Of a stretch of 12,239 nucleotides of DNA, positions 7,118-12,239 are shown piece by piece (positions within the stretch are counted from its first letter, which is position 1; each line of letters starts with the position of its first letter). Location of the stretch: NCBI GenBank assembly GCA_018713975.1, contig DVOB01000029.1, positions 1 to 12,239 of the forward strand, given 5' to 3'. This DNA comes from Lentihominibacter excrementipullorum. GTDB taxonomy: Bacteria; Bacillota; Clostridia; Peptostreptococcales; Anaerovoracaceae. Position numbers and translations under genes: made by a program. The notes under the pieces were generated by a model. The model was not told the origin of the DNA and ran no database searches. It worked only from the letters and a program-made list of their open reading frames with translations.

Positions 7118-7762
7118 TCACTTTCTCCGTCGGCCTCTCTTAGTGGAGTCCTTTCTCTTCCCGTCTCTTCGGTTCTTCGCCTCGATACGCTTCCTGGTCT
7201 TCGGTTTCATCACTGAGAACCCGAACCTTCCCAGCGCCCTCTTCGCAAGAGCAAAATAATGGCCATGGTTATAAGCGACGAGCCCCGCTTCGTCCAGACA
7301 CAGTCTGCCGTTTTCATCCATCAGTGATTCGTCGACTGATACGCTGACGATCTCAGCTATGAACATATCATGAGTAGGATACTCTTTTTTCTCCATCACA
7401 CGGCATTCTATGTTGACAGGCGATTCCTCTATGGACGGACAGCTCACGATCCGGCTCTCTATCGCCGTCAGTTTCTGCTGCTCGAACTTGTCTACATCCC
7501 GTCCCGATCTGACGCCACAGTAATCAGCGGCAAAAGCCAGCTTTTCCGTAGTGAGATTTATCACGAATTCCCCGGTCCGCTCTATTATGTCATGAGAATA
7601 CCTGGATTTTCTCACCGACACATATGTGATAGGCGGATCGGAGTTTATAATGCCTGTCCAGGCTATTGTTATTATGTTTTTCACCTGGCCGTCACCGCAC
7701 GATACCATCACGGCCGGAACAGGATTGAGCATCGTTCCCGGTTTGAATACTATCTTCCCCAT
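7118..7762 (-). CDS. flavin reductase-like FMN-binding protein with basic tail
   Basis: The protein belongs to the flavin reductase-like split-barrel family (Flavin_Reduct, DIM6/NTAB type), which binds FMN. TIAWTGIINSDPPITYVSV (32-50) is the family's FMN-binding strand-loop, and RKSRYSHDII (51-60) and GEFVINL (64-70) follow the usual order. The domain is complete by about residue 184. Residues 186-214 form an extra tail in which 17 of 29 residues are Lys or Arg. GGAGG lies 7 bases before the ATG. The gene starts 27 bases after rluD on the same strand, so it is probably the last gene of the division-cluster operon. The reaction is not defined; relatives include NAD(P)H:FMN reductases and proteins of unknown role. 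The tail may bind RNA, DNA or membrane, but nothing in the sequence proves this. Confidence 0.85.
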   Translation of the reverse strand: MGKIVFKPGTMLNPVPAVMVSCGDGQVKNIITIAWTGIINSDPPITYVSVRKSRYSHDIIERTGEFVINLTTEKLAFAADYCGVRSGRDVDKFEQQKLTAIESRIVSCPSIEESPVNIECRVMEKKEYPTHDMFIAEIVSVSVDESLMDENGRLCLDEAGLVAYNHGHYFALAKRALGRFGFSVMKPKTRKRIEAKNRRDGKRKDSTKRGRRRK

Positions 7763-7789
7763 ATCAGTCCCTCCGAAACAAAATCATTC

Positions 7790-8743
7790 TCAGACAAGGT
7801 TTCTCAGCTTTTTCAAAACGGCGGCAAAGTCCTCCGGCAACGGACTTTCGAATTCCATATATTGCCCCGTAACCGGATGAATGAACCCCAGAACTCCCGC
7901 ATGGAGCATCTGACGCTTCGCTCCCAGCTTTCCAGCCGCCTTGCTTCCCGACGGGCCATACAGGCTGTCTCCCAGCAATGGGTGTCTGATATAAGCCATA
8001 TGCACCCTTATCTGATGGGTGCGTCCTGTCTCCAGCCTCGCTTCTATCAGAGTGAATCTTCCGAACCGCTCCAGCACCCTGTAATGAGTCACCGCCTCTT
8101 TTGAATTCACATCTGTCACCGCATTCCTCAGCCTGTTGGCGCTGTCGCGGCCTATAGGCCTGTCGACAGTCCCCTCCTGCTCTTTTATATTATCGCACAC
8201 TATGGCCTTATACTTTCTTGTTATGGAATGCTCCTGAAGCTGACGCGAGAGACTGCCATGAGCCCTGTCGCTCTTAGCCACCATCAGCAGGCCGCTGGTA
8301 TCCTTATCTATCCTGTGCACTATCCCGGGCCGTATGACGCCATTGATGGACGAAAGGCTGTCTCCACAGTGATACATCAGCGCATTGACAAGAGTCCCGG
8401 AATAGTTGCCGGGCGCCGGATGGACCACCATCCCGGCAGGCTTGTCCACCACCAGTAGCTCGTCGTCTTCATAAACGATATCCAGCGGGATATCTTCTTC
8501 CTTTACCTCTATCTTCTCCGGCTCCGGCACCGACATGGAGACTGCATCTCCTTCCAACGCCCTGCGCTTCTTCTCGGTACATACCTGCCCGTTGACCATG
8601 ACGCTGCCGCCTTCCAGCAGCTTCTGGATGAAGCTCCTCGAATACTCATCAAAGGCAGCTGAGATGACCACATCCAGCCTTTTCCCCGCCATGTCCCCCG
8701 ACACGGTGAACGTCTCCATCCTCTGCTTTCTGTCTTCTGTCAT
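7790..8743 (-). CDS. rluD: 23S rRNA pseudouridine synthase, RluD family
   Basis: The enzyme isomerises uridines to pseudouridine in structured RNA; RluD acts on helix 69 of 23S rRNA. The 317-residue protein has an N-terminal S4 RNA-binding domain (about 20-75, with GKRLDVVIS and the VMVNGQV turn) and then the RluA-type catalytic domain, with DKPAGMVVHPAPGN (100-113), HRIDKDTSGLL holding catalytic D146, and the C-terminal GRTHQIRVHM motif. I chose the ATG at 8743, whose A overlaps the last base of the lspA stop (TAATG), with AGGTGA just upstream; a longer frame to 8800 lies inside lspA. This overlap implies translational coupling to lspA. lspA-rluD is a conserved Firmicute pair. Which of the RluA/RluC/RluD specificities applies cannot be fixed by sequence alone. 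Confidence 0.92.
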   Translation of the reverse strand: MTEDRKQRMETFTVSGDMAGKRLDVVISAAFDEYSRSFIQKLLEGGSVMVNGQVCTEKKRRALEGDAVSMSVPEPEKIEVKEEDIPLDIVYEDDELLVVDKPAGMVVHPAPGNYSGTLVNALMYHCGDSLSSINGVIRPGIVHRIDKDTSGLLMVAKSDRAHGSLSRQLQEHSITRKYKAIVCDNIKEQEGTVDRPIGRDSANRLRNAVTDVNSKEAVTHYRVLERFGRFTLIEARLETGRTHQIRVHMAYIRHPLLGDSLYGPSGSKAAGKLGAKRQMLHAGVLGFIHPVTGQYMEFESPLPEDFAAVLKKLRNLV

Positions 8744-9210
8744 TATTTCACCTGCCTCTTCCCTTCGAGAAAGATAACATCGAGAAGCAGAAGACCACAC
8801 CCGACGCAGATGGATATATCCGCTACATTGAAGACCGGAAAATCAAAAAAAGGAAAAAATCTGCAGTCGAACATGTCCACCACATATCCCTGCATTATCC
8901 TGTCCATCAGATTTCCTATCCCTCCGCCGCATATGAGAGCCACTGAAAGTAATGTCAGACGGCTCCAGGTCTCCCTCTTGATGTAAATGAGAACCAGCCC
9001 TGCTGCCAGCGCTACCGTGGGGATCACTATCAGCACCACCCACTGCTGCTCCCACATGCTGAAAGCGGCGCCTCTGTTCTGCACATACGTTATATGGAAT
9101 ATATTTTCCAGCAACGGTATCGTTTCACCCACAGTCATATTGGAAAGTACCGCGCGCTTCACCAGCTGATCCACCAGTATGACGGCTGCTGTCACAATAA
9201 AATATATCAT
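8743..9210 (-). CDS. lspA: lipoprotein signal peptidase II
   Basis: LspA is the membrane aspartyl protease that removes the signal peptide from diacylglyceryl-modified prolipoproteins. The 155-residue protein has four transmembrane segments and all conserved blocks: VDQLVKR (13-19), NRGAAFS (45-51), GNLMDR (99-104), VVDMFD with catalytic D112, and FNVADI with catalytic D131. Its length is normal. The start ATG at 9210 is required to keep VDQLVKR in helix 1, yet no Shine-Dalgarno lies within 15 bases of it. The nearest is AAAGGAGG at 9243-9250, separated from the ATG by 32 bases that contain a GC-rich hairpin. The stop overlaps the rluD start by one base. It lies 47 bases downstream of divIVA in the same operon. 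Confidence 0.95.
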   Translation of the reverse strand: MIYFIVTAAVILVDQLVKRAVLSNMTVGETIPLLENIFHITYVQNRGAAFSMWEQQWVVLIVIPTVALAAGLVLIYIKRETWSRLTLLSVALICGGGIGNLMDRIMQGYVVDMFDCRFFPFFDFPVFNVADISICVGCGLLLLDVIFLEGKRQVK

Positions 9211-9212
9211 AT

Positions 9213-9241
9213 TGAAAATGAAAATGGGGCGTTTCCGCCCC
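9213..9241 (-). terminator. GC hairpin plus U-rich run in the lspA leader (attenuator or structured spacer)
   Basis: On the minus strand GGGGCG-GAAA-CGCCCC forms a perfect 6-bp GC stem closed by a GNRA loop, followed by ATTTTCATTTTC. It lies between the divIVA stop and the lspA start. It resembles a weak intrinsic terminator that would lower lspA-rluD expression relative to divIVA. It also separates the AAAGGAGG (9243-9250) from the lspA ATG, so folding would bring the two closer. Both readings are inferences. Confidence 0.5.
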
Positions 9242-9242
9242 G

Positions 9243-9250
9243 CCTCCTTT
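9243..9250 (-). promoter_or_regulatory. Shine-Dalgarno displaced from the lspA start
   Basis: AAAGGAGG is a near-perfect match to the 16S rRNA 3' end, but no ATG, GTG or TTG lies 4-12 bases downstream. The next start in any useful frame is the lspA ATG, 32 bases on and past the hairpin. It is either the lspA ribosome binding site acting through folded RNA, or a leftover site. Confidence 0.45.
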
Positions 9251-9257
9251 ATCTCGC

Positions 9258-9872
9258 TTACTTTTTCACGTTCCTTATGGTTTCCTGCCTGCGTACCTCA
9301 CGGCCGCCTCCCTGGTAATGGAACGTCCCCGCATTGGGCTGCGGAACTTTCTTCGCAGGCCCTCTGGCCTGCTGCGGCTCCGCTCCCGGCAGATCGTCAA
9401 AATCATCGATACCAAGCTCAGGAAACATCTCGCCGCTGAGAGATTCGAATCGCTGCAGCTCCGACTCAAGGAGCTTCTTATACCTGTTCCTGAAGTCCAC
9501 GAATCGATTTTTCATAGCCTGACTTTCTTCAGCTATTCTGTCCGCCGCGTCCTTGGCATTCTTCTGCATCAACTGTGCATCCAGCTCGGCATTTTTCAAC
9601 AAAATATCAGCTCTCTTCTCCGCGCTGGCCGAAATATCAGCCATCAGAGATTTCGCCGCCTCCAGAGTCTCCACTACTGTACCTTCGGAGCTCCTGTATC
9701 GTTCCAGTTCTTCAACCAGACGGCTATTCTCCTCTTTTGTCTCCCGAAGCTCGTTGAGAAGCCTCTCCAGATCCACCGTTATCTCATCCAGAAATTGATT
9801 TACCTCGTCTTCCCTGTAACCGCGCACGCCTCGTCCAAATTCCTTCTCCTGTATGTCTACCGGTCTTATCAT
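9258..9872 (-). CDS. divIVA: DivIVA-domain cell division/polarity protein
   Basis: DivIVA assembles on negatively curved membrane at septa and poles and recruits division, growth or chromosome-anchoring proteins. The 204-residue protein has the N-terminal membrane-binding domain with DIQEKEFGRGVRGY (6-19) and EVNQFLDEI (23-31). V16-R17 sits where Bacillus subtilis has the membrane-inserting F17-R18. A long coiled coil follows (about 32-145), then a Pro/Gly/Gln-rich, probably disordered tail (about 160-204) ending in basic residues. I chose the ATG at 9872, which has AGGAGG 7 bases upstream, over a GTG at 9893. The AGGAGG overlaps the sepF stop codon (TAGGAGG), so translation is probably coupled. 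The ylmG and ylmH genes usually found between sepF and divIVA are missing; only 11 bases separate the two genes. Confidence 0.93.
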   Translation of the reverse strand: MIRPVDIQEKEFGRGVRGYREDEVNQFLDEITVDLERLLNELRETKEENSRLVEELERYRSSEGTVVETLEAAKSLMADISASAEKRADILLKNAELDAQLMQKNAKDAADRIAEESQAMKNRFVDFRNRYKKLLESELQRFESLSGEMFPELGIDDFDDLPGAEPQQARGPAKKVPQPNAGTFHYQGGGREVRRQETIRNVKK

Positions 9873-9883
9873 CCCATTTCCTC

Positions 9884-10375
9884 CTATTTCCACGGATTGA
9901 TTTCATCCGCGTTACCGCCGACGAAATTATACGGTTTGCTGTCCCCTTCTGCAGTTATCGATACGTTTTCCGGAGCGAATACGAAAATATTATTGGCGAC
10001 CTTCTGCACATTTCCGTTGAGAGCATAGGTAGCTCCTCCAAGAAAGTCGAATATCTTCCTGGCCGTATCTGAATCCAGCTTTTCCAGATTCACTATTATC
10101 GGTTTTCTGCTCTTGAGGCTGTCCACCAGCTTGGAACACTCATCGAAACCCTTCGGCTCTATTACCATAAGTTTGAATTTGCTCGTCAACGCTTTCACCG
10201 TCCTGTTCTGCATTGAAACAACGTTGTTATCATACCTTGGCTGAGATGTGAGAGGCTGCCTCGTATCTACCGACTTCCTTTCGGTACCGTAATCCTCCTC
10301 TTCCATCTCCATTTCATCCTCTTCTTCGTACTCCTCAAAGCCCATCAGATCCTTGAACTTATTAAAAACGCCCAT
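9884..10375 (-). CDS. sepF: SepF, membrane tether of FtsZ
   Basis: SepF forms rings that bundle FtsZ filaments and anchor them to the membrane. The 163-residue protein begins with an amphipathic membrane-targeting helix (MGVFNKFKDLMGF). A very acidic linker follows (14-29, almost all Glu/Asp), then an extended linker and the SepF fold at about 67-140 with KPIIVNLEKLDSDTARKIFD (91-110), the FLGGATYALNG segment and NNIFVFAPENV. AGGAGG lies 5 bases before the ATG and overlaps the yggS stop (TAGGAGG), the same arrangement as at divIVA. It is a core member of the division cluster. The conserved-domain match is complete; nothing appears truncated. Confidence 0.95.
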   Translation of the reverse strand: MGVFNKFKDLMGFEEYEEEDEMEMEEEDYGTERKSVDTRQPLTSQPRYDNNVVSMQNRTVKALTSKFKLMVIEPKGFDECSKLVDSLKSRKPIIVNLEKLDSDTARKIFDFLGGATYALNGNVQKVANNIFVFAPENVSITAEGDSKPYNFVGGNADEINPWK

Positions 10376-10384
10376 GATTACCTC

Positions 10385-11086
10385 CTACAATTTACTATAA
10401 TCTCTCTCGCCGAAAATGGCGCTTCCCACCCTTACCAGATTAGATCCGGCCTCTATAGCGACCTGGAAATCATGGGACATGCCCATCGACAGATATTTGA
10501 AATCCAGCCTCGGATGCTCTATCCTCCCGAATCTGTCATACTGCTCCTTGACCTGATCGAAGTATATCTTGATGTCCTCCGGATCGTCAGCGTAAGGGGC
10601 GATACACATCAAGCCTCTTATCCTCACATTCTCGCAGTTATCCAGTATCTCCTTTATCAGCCCCTCAGTCTCGTCAGTGGTTATGCCAAACTTGCTGTCC
10701 TCCTGAGCTGAATTCACCTGTATAAGTATATCCATAGTGATCCCCTTACCGGCAGCTCTTCTGTTTATCTCCGCCGCCAGTTTGTATGAATCTACCGAAT
10801 GTATCATGGATACCTTATCTATTATATACTTGACCTTGTTGGTCTGCAGATGACCTATCATATGCCATCTCACAGGCTTGATATCGTCATACTTGTCCAT
10901 TATCTCCTGGACCTTGTTTTCTCCTATATCCGTAACGCCTGCGTCTATAGCCGTATTTATCTCTTCCGGAGTCCGCGTCTTGCTCACCGCCACCAGCAGC
11001 ACATCATCAGCACTCCTGCCGCAGCTCTCCGCAGCCGTCTTTATCTGATCGTTTATCTTCTTCAGATTGGCTCTTATGTCCTCCAT
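10385..11086 (-). CDS. yggS: YggS/YlmE-family PLP homeostasis protein
   Basis: This is a single-domain, alanine-racemase-like TIM barrel that binds pyridoxal 5'-phosphate and affects PLP and amino acid balance; it has no known catalytic activity. The 233-residue protein has the PLP-binding lysine K36 in VAVSKT, GENKVQE, WHMIGHLQTNKVK, and the phosphate-binding SMGMSHDF and GSNLVRVGSAIFG blocks. Two ATGs compete. The first (11092) overlaps the upstream stop as ATGA but has AGGAGG only 1 base away. The second (11086) has AGGAGG at 7 bases and starts 2 bases after that stop, so I prefer it. It sits immediately after the HlyD-like gene and before sepF, as in many Clostridia. Confidence 0.94.
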   Translation of the reverse strand: MEDIRANLKKINDQIKTAAESCGRSADDVLLVAVSKTRTPEEINTAIDAGVTDIGENKVQEIMDKYDDIKPVRWHMIGHLQTNKVKYIIDKVSMIHSVDSYKLAAEINRRAAGKGITMDILIQVNSAQEDSKFGITTDETEGLIKEILDNCENVRIRGLMCIAPYADDPEDIKIYFDQVKEQYDRFGRIEHPRLDFKYLSMGMSHDFQVAIEAGSNLVRVGSAIFGERDYSKL

Positions 11087-11088
11087 AC

Positions 11089-12138
11089 TCATTCCTCCTT
11101 CTGGTCCCCGTCGCCTCCGGATGACTCGCTCTCCTTCTGAAGGTCGGATCTCAGCGCGTTTTCCGGATGTTTGAGCACTTCATCATAGACATCTACCGTA
11201 TATACCTGGTTTCCTTCCTCATCCACGAATGTCGCATCCTCTATCACTGACTGTTCGCCATCGGTGGAAATGACGCTTATCCTCGTGAAGACGTAATCGC
11301 CATTTTTGTCGACCACGTATACGCCCTGCTGTCCGTTCTTTTCCACGATGCACTTGTTGTCCACCAGCAGCCCTTCGTTGTCACTTGTCACGATGGACAT
11401 GTCGACAGCACGGCTCTCACAGAATGCTTCATAGTACACGTTGAGGTAGAATATCACTCTGTAATCGTCTCCGTCCTCTCTGACACTGTGAACGCTGGCG
11501 TCTACAGTGCCTTCAGGGAGCTCCAGCGACACAGCCCGGCCTTCCGAATAGCTTTCCGCGGTCTCCTTGTCCACCCAGCAGAGAACATACCAGTTATCGT
11601 CGTTGGAGACCTTATAGATCGGTTCTCCCTCTATCACCGAGCTGCGTTCCAGATTGGCTGATTTATACGAAAGGCTCTCGACCGTTTCCCGCTTTATCTT
11701 GTCCATCTTGTCCGGTGTGAAGTAGTCCTCATATCCGTCTACAGTCAGACTGAACACCCCGCTTATGGGAGAATTGTATTCCTCCGACAATCCTTCGTAG
11801 CCATCCAGCTTGTTCATGTATTCGCCGAACCTCGCATCCTGATTGCTCTCGCCGTCAGGCGTAACAGACACTATCGGATATCCTTTCTTGACAGCAGTCC
11901 CCACTGCTACCAGATACTGTATATCTCCGGATTCCGGTGCAATACCAACGGATTCATCCTTTATCAGATACCCTGTCGTCTCATATGCTATTCTCAGCGT
12001 TCCCGGTTCCAGTGTCTGAGTCGTTTCAAAGATATCAGTCACCTCCGGCAGGACCTCAACGATGATATATAGTAAAAGCAATGCTGCCAGATAAACAGCT
12101 ATTATTCGCTTTGTCTTCTTGCTTAATTTTGTTTTCAT
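11089..12138 (-). CDS. HlyD-like membrane adaptor protein
   Basis: The 349-residue protein has a basic N-terminus and one transmembrane helix (about 11-29), with the rest predicted outside the membrane. Residues about 52-92, with ETTGYLIKDE, the turn VAVGTAVKKGYPIVSV and a later NSPISGVFS, form the two halves of a barrel-sandwich (lipoyl-like) hybrid fold. Residues about 255-300, with KCIVEKNGQQGVYVVDKNG, look like the outer beta-barrel/membrane-proximal part of MacA/HlyD adaptors. The tail is Ser/Gly/acidic. No ABC or RND partner is in the window, and there is no coiled-coil hairpin of normal length between the lipoyl halves. It occupies the head of the yggS-sepF cluster, as do similar clostridial proteins, so a cell-envelope role in division is a reasonable guess. 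The ATG at 12138 has no Shine-Dalgarno; see the promoter entry. A GTG at 12141 is unlikely. Confidence 0.82.
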   Translation of the reverse strand: MKTKLSKKTKRIIAVYLAALLLLYIIVEVLPEVTDIFETTQTLEPGTLRIAYETTGYLIKDESVGIAPESGDIQYLVAVGTAVKKGYPIVSVTPDGESNQDARFGEYMNKLDGYEGLSEEYNSPISGVFSLTVDGYEDYFTPDKMDKIKRETVESLSYKSANLERSSVIEGEPIYKVSNDDNWYVLCWVDKETAESYSEGRAVSLELPEGTVDASVHSVREDGDDYRVIFYLNVYYEAFCESRAVDMSIVTSDNEGLLVDNKCIVEKNGQQGVYVVDKNGDYVFTRISVISTDGEQSVIEDATFVDEEGNQVYTVDVYDEVLKHPENALRSDLQKESESSGGDGDQKEE

Positions 12139-12144
12139 CACTTT

Positions 12145-12173
12145 ATTTTACACTAAAGAATCTGCCCTTGCAA
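12145..12173 (-). promoter_or_regulatory. promoter of the division operon, predicted leaderless start
   Basis: On the minus strand TTGCAA (12168-12173) and TAAAAT (12145-12150) are separated by exactly 17 bases; they match four and five of six consensus positions. Counting from the -10, +1 falls at 12138, the A of the ATG. No ribosome binding site precedes that ATG. The element begins only 4 bases after the stop codon of the upstream gene. Confidence 0.55.
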
Positions 12174-12177
12174 TCTA

Positions 12178-12239
12178 CTATACCTCTATTTTAATTATTT
12201 CTTCCAGCATTTTTCTTTCATCTTTAGATAACTTTCCCG
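12178..12239 (-). CDS. 3' end of an unidentified gene (partial)
   Basis: A reading frame enters from the right edge and ends at TAG (12178-12180). Nineteen complete codons are visible, giving a helix-like, charged end with LSKDERKMLEEIIKIEV. The amino acid pattern and the stop placed just before the operon promoter support a real C-terminus. The family cannot be recognised from so little. No terminator is visible after it, so its transcript may read into the division operon. Confidence 0.5.
   Translation of the reverse strand, partial: GKLSKDERKMLEEIIKIEV

Noticed and set aside
7370..8104. Plus-strand reading frame across flavin reductase and rluD
   Set aside because: It covers parts of two well-supported minus-strand genes and shows no domain or ribosome binding site; treated as an antisense shadow.
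8744..8800. 19-residue N-terminal extension of RluD overlapping lspA
   Set aside because: It lies wholly inside lspA, and the ATG at 8743 overlaps the lspA stop with a good ribosome binding site.

Overview
The window looks like chromosome from a Gram-positive anaerobe of class Clostridia. The evidence is SepF, DivIVA, YggS, LspA and RluD in one cluster, an RqcH/FpbA-type NFACT protein next to a YicC/YloC protein, strong AGGAGG ribosome binding sites, mid-range G+C, and frequent ATA (Ile) and AGG/AGA (Arg) codons. Something near the Peptostreptococcales/Anaerovoracaceae is a guess. I see no phage, insertion sequence, CRISPR array, tRNA or rRNA.

Layout, left to right. (1) 98-2675, minus strand: an N-carbamoylputrescine amidase gene (aguB-like) followed by an APC permease of the polyamine-transporter type, with an extended -10 promoter at 2728-2736. 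(2) 2848-3789, minus: a YicC/YloC RNase-family gene ending in a clear intrinsic terminator. It diverges from (3) 3879-5585, plus: rqcH, the ribosome quality-control factor. The yicC promoter overlaps the rqcH leader. (4) 5609-5903, minus: a decayed fragment of a ZIP metal transporter, lying directly behind (5) 5908-6765, minus: a monoacylglycerol-lipase-like alpha/beta hydrolase. (6) 6967-7104, plus: a 45-codon gene with an ideal ribosome binding site that encodes a two-knuckle CxxC protein, easily missed by annotation. (7) 12138 down to 7118, minus: a seven-gene operon in the order HlyD-like membrane adaptor, yggS, sepF, divIVA, lspA, rluD, flavin reductase. (8) 12178-12239, minus: the last 19 codons of an unidentified gene.

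How the genes fit together. Operon 7 is the clostridial version of the ylm division cluster: SepF tethers FtsZ to the membrane, DivIVA marks curved membrane, YggS handles PLP, LspA matures lipoproteins and RluD modifies 23S rRNA. The usual ylmG and ylmH are absent between sepF and divIVA. The head gene appears to be transcribed from a TTGCAA-N17-TAAAAT promoter whose predicted start falls on the A of its ATG, so the mRNA may be leaderless. A GC-rich hairpin lies between the only good Shine-Dalgarno sequence of lspA and its start codon. aguB and its permease suggest uptake or exchange of a polyamine precursor and its conversion to putrescine.

Most of the window is ordinary core genome. The items most worth a second look are the 45-aa CxxC protein, the leaderless operon head, the lspA leader hairpin, the ZIP remnant, the overlapping rqcH/yicC control region, and the basic tail of the flavin reductase. 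I found no convincing evidence for a wholly new multi-gene system.
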